From NCBI GenBank assembly GCA_963666465.1, contig OY762824.1:1116001-1180000 (forward strand): DNA of 64,000 nt. The letters run 5' to 3'. The notes beneath the pieces are model-generated. The model was not told the origin of the DNA. It made no database searches and was given only the letters and a program-made list of their open reading frames with translations. Positions 52,513-61,439 of the stretch are shown here, piece after piece. Made by a program: the position numbers and the translations under genes. Source of the stretch: VXYL01 sp963666465 (lineage in GTDB: Bacteria > Pseudomonadota > Gammaproteobacteria > Pseudomonadales > Azotimanducaceae). Each line of letters opens with the position of its first letter. Within the stretch, counting starts at the first letter, position 1.

Positions 52513-52565
52513 CCCGACACACAAACATTTCGTCCTACAGGCCGTAGGACGATTCCCACAAACAC
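52513..52565 (+). repeat. Dispersed repeat C, copy 4, at integrase break
   Basis: Reads CCCGACACACAAACATTTCG then TCCTACAG, followed by GGACGATTCCCACAAACACC. Confidence 0.85.
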
Positions 52566-52620
52566 CTTCCGGGCAAGATGTCCCCTCCTTCCCGCCCCGC
52601 AAGGCGTCGGTCACGAAAAC

Positions 52621-52675
52621 GGGACACACACAGTTTCGTCCTACGCCGATGGCGGCGATGTCTCACATCCACGCG
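52621..52675 (+). repeat. Dispersed repeat C, copy 5
   Basis: Diverged left half (GGGACACACACAGTTTCGTC), good right half (GGCGATGTCTCACATCCACG). Confidence 0.75.
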
Positions 52676-52929
52676 GTCGAGCCAGCCCATGGCGGGCGTT
52701 CGCTTCATTCGCAGGAGAACGCCGAGTGGTCGCCCAACGGCGCGCGAGATCAAGCACGCGGACGGAGGGCAAGAAACGTGTCAGATCCGGATCTGTCCGC
52801 GGCCGGCGAATCCCAATCGGCCACGTCGGCCCGTCGGCTCTGCCGAGCTTCCGTAGCGGGCAGCTATCGAAATCGGCGCGGATTCCGGGTAAAACGCGCT
52901 GATGGCACCTTCAGGCCTTCCCCGGCCTT

Positions 52930-52978
52930 CCCGACACACAAACACTCCGTCCTACACTCCCGCAGACATGTCGCACCG
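52930..52978 (+). repeat. Dispersed repeat C, copy 6
   Basis: Reads CCCGACACACAAACACTCCG then TCCTACACTCC; the right half (GACATGTCGCACCGA) is diverged. Confidence 0.7.
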
Positions 52979-53165
52979 ACAGCGGCGGCTCGCCGGCCGT
53001 AGGATGCGGTTTTAAGCCCTTTGCCAACGAGGTCGTGCAGGTCGATCACACCGTCAGTCAGCCCCGTTCGCCGTGCGTCACGTCCTTCGTGGCGCCCTGC
53101 GCCGCCAGCGTAGGAAATCGCGCACACGACCGTAGGACGCGGGAAGGCCGCTACACTTCCGCCCC

Positions 53166-54077
53166 ATGACCCGCCAACGAGAAACCGCATCGGTCGATGC
53201 ACCTCCCCACGTCGTGACATCGGCGGCAGGCCGGGTGCAGACCTATCTGCGCCAAGTCATGCCCGAAGCCGACGCCCATCCCCGCCCGCTGCACGAGGCG
53301 ATGCACTACACCGTGTTCGGCGGCGGCAAGCGGCTGCGGCCAGCCCTCGTCTATGCGAGCGGTCAACTGGTGGGGGGGCAAGCCGACGTGCTGAACCCCG
53401 CTGCCGCCGCCGTGGAGCTCATCCACGCATATTCCCTGGTTCACGACGATCTGCCCGTCATGGACGACGACGACCTGCGCCACGGTCAGCCCACCGTGCA
53501 TGTCCGCTACGACGAGGCGACCGCCGTGCTGGTGGGCGACGCCTTGCAGGCGCTGGCATTCCAGATCCTGGCCGACCATGCGCCGGCAGACTTGGCGCCG
53601 ACCTGGACGCGAATCCTCGCCGCCGCCGCCGGTGCCGCCGGCATGGTGGGCGGCCAGGCACTCGACCTTGCCGCCCAAGGCAGCGATGCACCGCAGTCGC
53701 TGCAGGACCTCGAAGCCATGCATCGCCGAAAGACCGGCGCCCTCATCCAAGCCAGCGTCCTGCTCGGCGCAAAGTCCACCCTGGCGCCACGCCGCGAAGC
53801 CGAGGCCATCGAGGCCTTCGCCGGCGAAATCGGCCTCCCCTTTCAGATCCACGACGACATGCTGGACGTCGTCGGCAGCACGACACAGCTCGGCAAGCCC
53901 CAGGGCTCCGACCGGCGCCAAGGCAAGACCACCTACGTCACGCTCCTGGGTCTCGACGGCGCACGGCAGGAGGGGCGGCGCCGCTTCGAGAGCGCCCTCG
54001 CCCACCTTGACGTCTTCGGCGCGCGGGCAGAGGGCCTGCGCGCCGTCGCTCGCTACATCATCAACCGCCGGCAGTGA
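53166..54077 (+). CDS. ispA: Polyprenyl (farnesyl) diphosphate synthase
   Basis: 303-residue trans-prenyltransferase that condenses isopentenyl and allylic diphosphates. First aspartate-rich motif HAYSLVHDDLPVMDDDDLRH and second motif FQIHDDMLDVVG are intact, as is GGGKRLRPALVY. The residues before the first motif (AYS) fit farnesyl-type chain length. The dxs gene that often neighbours ispA is absent here. Confidence 0.93.
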   Translation: MTRQRETASVDAPPHVVTSAAGRVQTYLRQVMPEADAHPRPLHEAMHYTVFGGGKRLRPALVYASGQLVGGQADVLNPAAAAVELIHAYSLVHDDLPVMDDDDLRHGQPTVHVRYDEATAVLVGDALQALAFQILADHAPADLAPTWTRILAAAAGAAGMVGGQALDLAAQGSDAPQSLQDLEAMHRRKTGALIQASVLLGAKSTLAPRREAEAIEAFAGEIGLPFQIHDDMLDVVGSTTQLGKPQGSDRRQGKTTYVTLLGLDGARQEGRRRFESALAHLDVFGARAEGLRAVARYIINRRQ

Positions 54078-54080
54078 CGG

Positions 54081-54884
54081 TCAGCCTTCGCTCCGAGCGC
54101 GATTGAAACGCGCCTCCCGCTTCTCCATGAAGGCCGACACCGCCTCGCTGTGATCCGGCAGCCGCCGGGCGATCTGATCGCGGATGCCTTCCCGTTCCAT
54201 GACCGCCTCGAGGTCGGCGTCCATGGGATTCCGGTTCAGCAGCTCCTTGATCATCATCACCGCCGGCGTCGAGTTGTTGGCGATCTCCGTCGCCTTGGCC
54301 ATGGCCGTGTCAAACAGCGCATCCGGTTCCACCACTTGCGTCACCAGGCCTAGCCGGTGGGCTTCCTCTCCCGGCACCATGCGCCCGGTGAGGCACATGT
54401 CGGTGGCCGGTCCGAGGCCGATGAGCTGCGCGAGAAGGCGGGTGGAGCCAAGCTCCGGCATCAATCCCATCTTGATGAAGCGGATGCTGAGGCGCGCCTC
54501 CGTGGAGGCGATGCGCACGTCGAACGGCAGGATCATGGTGAGTCCCACCCCCACCGCATAGCCGTTGATGGCCGCCACCGTGGGCTTGGACTCACGAATG
54601 AAGTGGGTGAAGGAGGCGCCGCCACGACGCAGCGGCTCGCCGGCACCCTTCTTGTTCGTCTCCGCCCGCTGGGCAAAGGCGCCAATGTCCGCACCAGCGC
54701 AGAAGGCCCTGCCCTCCCCCGTGACGAGGACCGCGCCGATGCCGTCATCCTCGTTCCACGCCGTCATCTGCTCGACGATCTCCCCGGACATGGTGTCGGT
54801 CCAGGCGTTCAAGCGTTCCGGCCGATTCAGCCGAATGACGCCGACCCGATCATGCGTCTCGGCGATGATTTGCTCCCAAGCCAC
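54081..54884 (-). CDS. Enoyl-CoA hydratase/isomerase family protein
   Basis: 267-residue crotonase-fold enzyme. Oxyanion-hole segments GEGRAFCAGADIGAFA and INGYAVGVGLTMILPFDVRI are present, and the Glu in MGLMPELGSTRLL fits the catalytic position. Convergent with ispA, ending 3 bases after it. Substrate not predictable. Confidence 0.92.
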   Translation of the reverse strand: MAWEQIIAETHDRVGVIRLNRPERLNAWTDTMSGEIVEQMTAWNEDDGIGAVLVTGEGRAFCAGADIGAFAQRAETNKKGAGEPLRRGGASFTHFIRESKPTVAAINGYAVGVGLTMILPFDVRIASTEARLSIRFIKMGLMPELGSTRLLAQLIGLGPATDMCLTGRMVPGEEAHRLGLVTQVVEPDALFDTAMAKATEIANNSTPAVMMIKELLNRNPMDADLEAVMEREGIRDQIARRLPDHSEAVSAFMEKREARFNRARSEG

Positions 54885-54967
54885 GGTAATCCCTCCCTAA
54901 GGCGATGCAACATGCAGGAGGCGAGTGTAACGCCGCGCGGCCACCGCTCGCTCAAACCGAACGCAAA

Positions 54968-55681
54968 CTACCCGGCCGCCAACATCGTGAAGGCGTTATC
55001 GACCTCCTCCGCCGGCACCTCCGGATGCAACCCTGGATTGGCGTGCAGCCGCCTGTCGCCGCTCGCAAGGGCGTCGAACAGGGCAAGGCACCCGTCACGC
55101 GGAAACAGCTCGTCCTCAAGCTGCATCAGAAACAGCAGCCGGCAGCGAATCTGCGCGGCGTCGCGAGTCAGGCGCTCCGCCAGCGGCGCCACCGCACCCG
55201 TGGTGCCGAGCAGGCCCAGCACCGCCGCCGTCACGTCCGGCAGCGTGGCCAACAACGGCACGCCAAAGATCGAACCCATCGACAGCCCGAAGTAGCGCAG
55301 CTCTCCCACCTCCACTTCCGCCTTCGCCGCATCGAGCGCGGCGTGCCAGTCCGCCACCATGTCGTCAACGAATCCTTCACGACGCATTTCGTCGCCGAAC
55401 GCGGCGCGTCCGCCGGGGCCGACCTGGCGCAGGCCATGCACGGGGCCGTCGATGGCGAGCGAGGCGCGGCCGACATCCGCCAGGCGATGCGCCAGATGGC
55501 AGATGGGCGCCTGATAGCGGTTTCCCGACGCGCCGTGACCGAACAGCACCAGCGGCACGGCAGCGTCCGCCCCTTCGGGCGACCAAAGCGCTCCCGTGAT
55601 CGGCCGCTCGGTGCCGGTGCGCTGGATCCGAAACTCCCGCACCGGTTGCCCAGCCGCGTCCTCTGCCTTCCACCAAGCCAT
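54968..55681 (-). CDS. Alpha/beta hydrolase (dienelactone-hydrolase-like)
   Basis: 237 residues. FGHGASGNRYQAP forms the oxyanion region, GLSMGSIFGVPLLA holds the nucleophile Ser, and a late His occurs in NPGLHPEVP. No signal peptide. Start ATG at 55681 preceded by GGAGGG at five bases. Divergent from the penicillin acylase gene with 45 bases between starts, so they share a promoter region. Confidence 0.82.
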   Translation of the reverse strand: MAWWKAEDAAGQPVREFRIQRTGTERPITGALWSPEGADAAVPLVLFGHGASGNRYQAPICHLAHRLADVGRASLAIDGPVHGLRQVGPGGRAAFGDEMRREGFVDDMVADWHAALDAAKAEVEVGELRYFGLSMGSIFGVPLLATLPDVTAAVLGLLGTTGAVAPLAERLTRDAAQIRCRLLFLMQLEDELFPRDGCLALFDALASGDRRLHANPGLHPEVPAEEVDNAFTMLAAG

Positions 55682-55726
55682 GAAGCCCTCCCCGTTTATA
55701 GTCGCCCGCTTCTGCAAGGAACCATC

Positions 55727-58066
55727 ATGTCCATGACCGAAGCGGACCTGCAAGCCGCCCTGCCCGATTTCACGTCCTCCATTCGAACGCCGGGCCTCGA
55801 TGAGCCCGTGGAGGTGGTCCGCGACGGCTGGGGCATCCCCCACATCCGCGCCGCGTGTACCCACGACGCCTTCTTCGCCCAGGGCTTCGCCACGGCGCAA
55901 GACCGCCTCTGGCACATGGACCATGACCGCCACCGGGCGCTCGGCCGCTGGGCCGAGTTCGTCGGCGCGTCCGGCCTCGCCGAAGACCGACTGATGCGGC
56001 GATTCGACGTGGAACGCGCCGCCAAGGCCGATCTCGAGGCGTCGAGCGACGCCGCCAAGGCGATGCTGGAAGCGTATTCGGCCGGCGTCAACGCCTTTCT
56101 CGAAACGACCCAGGCGTTTCCGGTGGAGTACAGCCTGCTCGGCGTGCAGCCGGAGCCCTGGCAGGCATGGCACTGCCTGGCCGTGTACAAGGTGCGCAAC
56201 ATGCTCATGGGCACCTTCGAGGCGAAGCTCGCCCGCGTGCGCATTGCCCTTGCCATCGGCGCCGAACGGGCGGCGCCGCTGTTCCGCGGCTATCCGGACG
56301 ACAGCCTGGTCTCCGTTCCCCCCGGCGCGACCTACGGCGGCGCGGAGCTTCAATGCCTCGACGAACTCGGCGCCGCCATCAGCGAACTCGGCTGGATGGA
56401 CGAGACCGCCGGCGGCAGCAACGCCTGGGTGATCGGCGGCGCCCGCACGGCGTCAGGGCTGCCGCTGGTGGCCGGCGACTCACACCGCGCCCTCGACACC
56501 CCCAACGTGTACTACCAGACCCACATCACCTGTCCCGCGTTCCGATGCAGCGGCTACGCCCTTCCCGGCGTTCCGGGGATGCCCCATTTCAGCCACACCG
56601 AACACGTGGCCTGGGGCATGACGCACGGCTTCGGCGACTACCAGGACCTCTTCATCGAGCGCTTCCGCGGCGCCGGCGACGAACTGGAATACGCCTACCG
56701 GGACGAATGGCTGCCGGCCGAGGTTTCCGCAACCACCCTCGCCGCGCGCGACGGCGAAGAGGAGACGCTCACCGTCGTCCGCACGCACCATGGCCCCATC
56801 ATTGCCGGAGACCCCAACTCCGGGCACGGCATCGCCTTCCGGCACACCGGCACGGCGAGCGGCACGGCTTGGCCCAACACGCTGCACGACCTCCTCATGG
56901 CCCGCTCGGCGGACGAGGCCGAGGAGGCACTCAGGGAATGGACGGAACCCGTCAACAATTTCGTCTATGCCGATGTGCATGGCGAGTTCGGCTATCGCTA
57001 TCGCGGCCGCATCCCCAAGCGCGACATGGCCAATGCATGGGCGCCGGTGCCGGGCTGGAGCGGGGAACACGAATGGTCGGGGCAGATTCCTTTCGAGGAG
57101 ATGCCGCAAGCCCGCAATCCCGAAGCCGGCTTCGTGGTGACCTGCAACAACGCGCCCACCACCGCAGACTATCCGCACTACATCAACACCTTCTTCGCGC
57201 CCGACTGGCGGGCCCGGAGAATCACCGCCCGGCTAGGCGAGATCGCACCGGGCACGGCGACCACAGCGGACATGGCGGCGATCCATGCCGAACGACAGTC
57301 GATCCCCGGTCAGGTGTTCGCGCAGTGCGTGGCGGAGCTCCGGCCGGTGGACGCAGACGTTCGCGCGGCGAGGGACATCGTCGCTGCGTGGGACGGCAGC
57401 ATGGCTCGCACCTCCGCCGCCGCAGCCATCTACGGCACCGCGCGCACGTATCTGTTCGCCGACGTGGCCCGCGCCGCGCTCGGAGAAGTCTCGGAGGCGA
57501 CCCTCACGCCATCGCATCCCCTTGCACGCGGCGCGGCCTCGCATCTCGGGACGCTGTACGCCCAAGCGGTCTCCGCAATGGCCCGGAACGACTGCACCTG
57601 CCTCGCACCGGGCGAGACCTGGCCCGAGCGCATCGAGGCGGCACTTGGCGGCGCGGTGAAGGAGCTCCGAGCCCGACTCGGCGACGACACAGGCAAGTGG
57701 ACCTGGGGCGACATCCACGGCACCCGCCCGCGCCATCCCCTGTCGAAAGCCTTTCCCGACAGCGCGGCACTGCTCGACCCGCTTGCCGTCGCCACCCACG
57801 GCGACGGCGACACACCCTTGGCCGGGGCCTATTCCATGACCGAGCGCTTCGTAGCCACCGTGATGTCCGTGAACCGCTACATCCACGACCCATCGGACTG
57901 GAAGAACTCTCGCTGGATCGTCCCCCTGGGCGCCTCCGGCCATCCCGGCAGCCCCCACTACGCCGATCAGGCCAAGCCATGGGCAGACGTCGCCACCATT
58001 CCCCAACTCTGGGACTGGGAGGACATCCACGCCGCAGCAGAAACCGAACAAACCCTGATGCCTTGA
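55727..58066 (+). CDS. Penicillin acylase family protein
   Basis: 779-residue Ntn-hydrolase that cleaves amide bonds in penicillins, acyl-homoserine lactones or related acylated amines. The catalytic region GGSNAWVIGGARTASGLPLV is present, so self-cleavage into alpha and beta chains at the Ser is expected (about residue 227). N-terminal VEVVRDGWGIPHIRA and FAQGFATAQDRLWHMD are typical. Unlike most members it has no signal peptide from this ATG, which has AAGGA upstream. Signal molecules or antibiotics could be substrates; this is not determined. Confidence 0.93.
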   Translation: MSMTEADLQAALPDFTSSIRTPGLDEPVEVVRDGWGIPHIRAACTHDAFFAQGFATAQDRLWHMDHDRHRALGRWAEFVGASGLAEDRLMRRFDVERAAKADLEASSDAAKAMLEAYSAGVNAFLETTQAFPVEYSLLGVQPEPWQAWHCLAVYKVRNMLMGTFEAKLARVRIALAIGAERAAPLFRGYPDDSLVSVPPGATYGGAELQCLDELGAAISELGWMDETAGGSNAWVIGGARTASGLPLVAGDSHRALDTPNVYYQTHITCPAFRCSGYALPGVPGMPHFSHTEHVAWGMTHGFGDYQDLFIERFRGAGDELEYAYRDEWLPAEVSATTLAARDGEEETLTVVRTHHGPIIAGDPNSGHGIAFRHTGTASGTAWPNTLHDLLMARSADEAEEALREWTEPVNNFVYADVHGEFGYRYRGRIPKRDMANAWAPVPGWSGEHEWSGQIPFEEMPQARNPEAGFVVTCNNAPTTADYPHYINTFFAPDWRARRITARLGEIAPGTATTADMAAIHAERQSIPGQVFAQCVAELRPVDADVRAARDIVAAWDGSMARTSAAAAIYGTARTYLFADVARAALGEVSEATLTPSHPLARGAASHLGTLYAQAVSAMARNDCTCLAPGETWPERIEAALGGAVKELRARLGDDTGKWTWGDIHGTRPRHPLSKAFPDSAALLDPLAVATHGDGDTPLAGAYSMTERFVATVMSVNRYIHDPSDWKNSRWIVPLGASGHPGSPHYADQAKPWADVATIPQLWDWEDIHAAAETEQTLMP

Positions 58067-58575
58067 GAATTCCCCTCCCGCCAGAGGGCTTCCGACACTC
58101 CCATCACTCCCCTCCCTGGAAGGGAGTCGAGAACCCGCAGGTTCCTCGGAGGTGGGGCACGCAGCCGACCGCCACGAGATATGATCCCGCCCAAGCCGCC
58201 GCTCGGGGGAGCCGTCATGCCCGCAGACATCGTGCCGCTCAAGGGCGCGATCGCCAACCTCAACTGGTTCGACGCCCAGCGCAAGCACTACGAAACGCCC
58301 GACCAGATCGCCCGTCGGTTCCGCCTCCCGGACGACGCCGGAATGCGCGCCTTCTGCCAAGGCGCCGCCTCCATGCTCGACCGCCACACCGTGCAGTTCG
58401 TCCGCCGCCTGCCCCTGACCACCGATGCGGCGTGGAGCTATCTCGCCGAACCAGAGAAACTGCAAGGGTGGCTGCCAGGCAGCCAATGGAACTTGCAGGC
58501 GGCCGGCGAATGCCGTCTGCCGCCAGCTGGCGCCGAGGGCGAAGTGGTGGAAGTGCAGATGCATCAGTCGCTCAA

Positions 58576-58662
58576 GCTTGCATGGAAGTACGCCCCCAGC
58601 GATGGGGGAGTTGCCAGTACTTCCTTACGCGTCAGCGGTCGGGGATGCTTCCCCGGCTGCAG
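58576..58662 (+). repeat. 86-87-bp hairpin repeat E, copy 1
   Basis: Starts GCTTGCATGGAAGTACGCCC. GGAAGTAC pairs with GTACTTCC around an inner CCCCCAGCGATGGGGG hairpin, and CGGGGATGCTTCCCCG forms a second hairpin. No coding capacity. Confidence 0.88.
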
Positions 58663-58748
58663 GCTTGCATGGAAGTACGCCCCCAGCGATGGGGAGTTGC
58701 CGGCACTTCCTTACGCGTCAGCGGTCGGGGATGCTTCCCCGGTTGAAG
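58663..58748 (+). repeat. 86-87-bp hairpin repeat E, copy 2 (tandem)
   Basis: Directly abuts copy 1 with a few base differences (for example CCGGCACTTCC). A third copy lies inverted at 60264-60349. Confidence 0.88.
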
Positions 58749-59151
58749 GCTCCAAGCCGCCACCAACGGCTGGACCGAGTTCGAACTCAGCGACGCCTCC
58801 GGCAGCACCCGCGCCCGCAGAGACATCCCCAACTACCAAGGCCCCATCACCGAACTCCGGCTAACCGACTGCCTTCCCCCCACGGCCGAAGTACCCAACC
58901 CCTTGCAGGACACCACCGCCGAACAGGCAGCCCAACCCGGCGGCGCCGGCACCCACTGGGTGAGCCTGGTCGCAGACTGGCACCACGCCGCCAGCCAACT
59001 GCAAAAGCTCGCCTTCGCCACCGCCAACACCCACTGGCCCTCTGAACTCGCCGTGGGCCTCGACCGCACCGCCCTCATCGCCGCCTACGCCAAACTCCTC
59101 GCCGCCTACCACAAGGGCTGACGGAAGAGGACGGGCGGACTCGTGCCCTCT

Positions 59152-59262
59152 GGAGGGAGGCATTCTGCCCTCCCTCGCGCCGCCAGGCGCGCAAGGACAC
59201 GACTCTCGCGGACGCGCCTCGCGGCGTGTAGGTCGGGTAGGAGGGTAGGACTCCCTCCCTCC
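59152..59262 (+). repeat. Pair of GGAGGG-type palindromes
   Basis: Two palindromes (59152-59174 and 59240-59262) flank a GGCGCGC-rich stretch, similar in layout to the interior of the GGTAGTGTCTCAC elements but without their ends. Possibly a terminator region after the SRPBCC gene. Confidence 0.5.
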
Positions 59263-59285
59263 AGACCTTCCACCACACTGCGGCT

Positions 59286-59600
59286 ATGATCAACAGGCCA
59301 ATCCCGTGGGAGCTTCAAATGGCCGAAGACGTTGTCCCCTCCAGTCGCCGCGACACGTCGATGCAGGGCACGGTCACCGAACAGGACCGCGAATACATGC
59401 GCCGCATCGGCGTGGCCATGGCCGAGCCACGCGGCAAGGGGTGCGGCCTGACCCTGCCACAGGTGCTCGAACGCGTCGGCGAACTCAATCGCGACATCCC
59501 GCCCACATGCGACTTCGAAACCGAACGGGAACTCGACCTCCAAGGCCACGTCCTCCTCCACGAGGCCATGATGCACAAGAAAGCCGAGTGGGGCGAGTGA
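59286..59600 (+). CDS. Small partner of nucleotidyltransferase, unknown family
   Basis: 104 residues: MINRPIPWELQMAEDVVPSS, then TVTEQDREYMRRIGVAMAEP and LTLPQVLERVGELNRDIPPT. No family recognised. Its stop overlaps the GTG of the nucleotidyltransferase gene, so the two are coupled. By analogy with two-gene nucleotidyltransferase toxin-antitoxin systems it could be the regulator or antitoxin. Confidence 0.65.
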   Translation: MINRPIPWELQMAEDVVPSSRRDTSMQGTVTEQDREYMRRIGVAMAEPRGKGCGLTLPQVLERVGELNRDIPPTCDFETERELDLQGHVLLHEAMMHKKAEWGE

Positions 59601-60202
59601 CCACCCGCCCACCCCTGCGAATGCCAATCGGTCAACGGCCGCTATTGGCAGTACGCTCAGTCGGCACCTTGCTGGAAGCCCAAGGCACAACGTGGGCACT
59701 GGCCGGCGCACTGGCGGCAAACGCGTACCGCCACGACGTTCGCGCCACAGGCGATGTGGACTTGCTCGTGAGCTTCGGCGCTTTCGACAGTGCATCGGCA
59801 TTGGCCACCCTCGCAGAGGCGTTGGAGCACGCTGGTTGGACGCTAGGAGACCGGCGAAACAGGGATTGGATGCTCAGGGCCAGGCACCCCTGTCACGGCT
59901 TGGTGGACATCATCTCCGTTGGCACGGCGTACCAGCAGCAGGCGGTCGAGCGCGCCGCCGTCTATGCCGCGGATGACGGCACATCAATGAGATTCCTTGC
60001 CATCGAGGACGTGATCATCCACAAGCTCATCGCCGACCGCAGCAAGGACGCCGCCGACGTGGAATCCATCCTCGCCACGGAGCCGGCGATGGACGAAGGC
60101 TACCTCCATCACTGGCTGGGCGAATGGGGCATCGAAGATCGCTACGAACGAACCAAGGCCGCAGTGCGCCAACGACAGGCCTCGCTGCGCCCGCTGTCGT
60201 GA
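59597..60202 (+). CDS. Nucleotidyltransferase-fold protein (AbiEii/MNT-like)
   Basis: 201 residues. WALAGALAANAYRHDVRATG followed by DVDLLVSF fits the Gx..Dh(D/E)h nucleotidyltransferase motif, and LAIEDVIIHKLIADRSKDAA fits the later conserved region. Start GTG at 59597 overlaps the stop of the 104-residue gene. It differs from the split nucleotidyltransferase at 3583-4156 but belongs to the same broad class. Intact. Confidence 0.75.
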   Translation: MTTRPPLRMPIGQRPLLAVRSVGTLLEAQGTTWALAGALAANAYRHDVRATGDVDLLVSFGAFDSASALATLAEALEHAGWTLGDRRNRDWMLRARHPCHGLVDIISVGTAYQQQAVERAAVYAADDGTSMRFLAIEDVIIHKLIADRSKDAADVESILATEPAMDEGYLHHWLGEWGIEDRYERTKAAVRQRQASLRPLS

Positions 60203-60653
60203 TGGATCGATCGTCGCTGCCTGCCTCCGGTGAGTCAGTCGGCCATGCAGCAAAGCCAGGAGCCTTCAGCCGGGGAAGCATCCCCGACCGCTGACGCGTA
60301 AGGAAGTACCGGCAATTCCCCCATCGCTGGGGCGTACTTCCATGCAAGCCCGCGCCGTAGAACGGTCTTCGTTCTCGATGTTGAGGCTCACAGTCCGCCT
60401 CGGCTGGGACCCACGTCCCGTTTCCTACCGTACGCTGGCCAAGCTGCCAGAAATGCCCAACTGATATACCACCCTCGAAGCCCCAAGGGCGACTTCGTGC
60501 AGGCTCGACCAGCGGCGACATAGAATGGATGTTGCTCATCAGTGGCTGGCCGCAGACACGCTACGCGTCACGGCACAGTAGCCATGCGTAACGACGAAGT
60601 TGTCGGAGTCGCCCAACGGGAACGGTTGGTTTGCTTCGGCGCGGGGCGTGCCA
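60203..60653. other. Intergenic region with inverted repeat E
   Basis: Holds repeat E copy 3 (60264-60349). No gene recognised. The start of the exported-protein gene at 60654 was chosen for its signal peptide, but its frame is open further upstream, to a TTG at 60600. Confidence 0.5.
60264..60349 (-). repeat. 86-87-bp hairpin repeat E, copy 3 (inverted)
   Basis: Reverse complement of the pair at 58576-58748, ending ACTTCCATGCAAGC; 86 nt, both hairpins retained. Confidence 0.88.
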
Positions 60654-61313
60654 ATGGAGTGGCGAGGGATGGAAGCGTGGAGTTCTGCGACCGTCGCAGT
60701 GTTGTTCGCGTCCTCGACGTGTTGGGGCGCGGCGTGGCAAACGAAGAACGGCGAGATCGCCCATGCGGTGGGAATCGTCGCCAGCGACGGCGCTCGCGCA
60801 TCCCTTGAGGTGCGATGCCGACCGGAACTGGACGTCGCATTGACGCATCCCACGCTGGCGGCGATGCCAGCGGACGAGACCGGGCGGCTCGACTGGTACC
60901 GGGGAGGGCTCGTGTACGACGGCTGGGGGTTGGACCTGACGCGGCCCGAGCACGGCGGACACCTCGGCGTATGGGTTCGATGCGCGCATCGCCCGGATTG
61001 CGTCAACCCCAGGCGAGACGATACCGCGTGGACTGTCCAACAGTTGAGGCGCCAGTGGTCGTGGTTCATTCGGATCCATCCGCCCGACGCCGAGGCCGTG
61101 GACCTGCGCGTGCCACTCGCGGGCTCCGCGTGGGCGATCGACGCCGTCTGCCGGTCGGCCGGCGACGAGGAACGAGACGAGACCGCACCGCACCAAGCGA
61201 CTTCCGAAACCCAACCGACGACGGCCCAGAGCACGGTTTCCGAAACGGCCACATCAGGGACAAAGGCGGCGGAGATGGCGACGGCCAAGCAAGCAAGATC
61301 AGGTGAACGCTAG
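60654..61313 (+). CDS. Putative exported protein of unknown function
   Basis: 219 residues from the ATG at 60654. The start MEWRGMEAWSSATVAVLFAS then STCWGAAW looks like a signal peptide. The body (ARASLEVRCRPELDVALTHP, GRLDWYRGGLVYDGWG, VWVRCAHRPDCVNPRRDD) has paired cysteines and a beta-rich look. The C-terminal 45 residues are Thr/Ala/Ser-rich and of low complexity. No family recognised. Confidence 0.6.
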   Translation: MEWRGMEAWSSATVAVLFASSTCWGAAWQTKNGEIAHAVGIVASDGARASLEVRCRPELDVALTHPTLAAMPADETGRLDWYRGGLVYDGWGLDLTRPEHGGHLGVWVRCAHRPDCVNPRRDDTAWTVQQLRRQWSWFIRIHPPDAEAVDLRVPLAGSAWAIDAVCRSAGDEERDETAPHQATSETQPTTAQSTVSETATSGTKAAEMATAKQARSGER

Positions 61314-61370
61314 CGCCGCTTGCGCGTTCCGGACGCCGCCGTTCGGTCCGGCGGCACCACGGGTCTGCCT

Positions 61371-61417
61371 GTGGGAGATGCCCTACGCTGTGTAGGACGA
61401 AATGTTTGTGTGTCTGG
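61371..61417 (-). repeat. Dispersed repeat C, copy 7, before transposase fragment
   Basis: Complement reads CCAGACACACAAACATTTCG then TCCTACACAG and, after a spacer, GGGCATCTCCCAC. Confidence 0.82.
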
Positions 61418-61439
61418 TACGCTCTTTCTACCGAGTTCG

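Larger units (their letters stand above)
52510..53165. other. Repeat C cluster, no gene recognised
   Basis: Three copies of repeat C (52513, 52621, 52930) lie between the truncated recombinase and ispA. No convincing coding sequence on either strand. The last 100 bases are the likely ispA promoter region. Confidence 0.6.
58217..59121 (+). pseudogene. SRPBCC-domain protein gene split by two tandem 86-87-bp repeats
   Basis: The first part (MPADIVPLKGAIANLNWFDA, then LPLTTDAAWSYLAEPEKLQG) is an SRPBCC/START-type ligand-binding start. At 58575 two tandem hairpin repeats interrupt it. The second part encodes AATNGWTEFELSDASG through KLLAAYHKG and stop. Removing 58576-58748 (173 nt) leaves 732 nt, an exact 243-codon ORF reading QSLKLQAATNGWTEF across the join. 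Disrupted as present. Confidence 0.85.

Noticed and set aside
52513..52978. Repeat C cluster beside an integrase considered as an integron with attC sites
   Set aside because: Copies do not flank gene cassettes, lack the paired attC core-site architecture, and the recombinase does not look like IntI.
52649..53002. Open frame of 117 codons between integrase and ispA
   Set aside because: It runs through two repeat C copies and its product resembles other frames that cross the same repeat, so it reflects the repeat and not a gene.
58576..58748. Two tandem 86-87-bp units considered as a CRISPR array
   Set aside because: The units abut with no spacers, are long, contain two hairpins each, and no cas gene is near.
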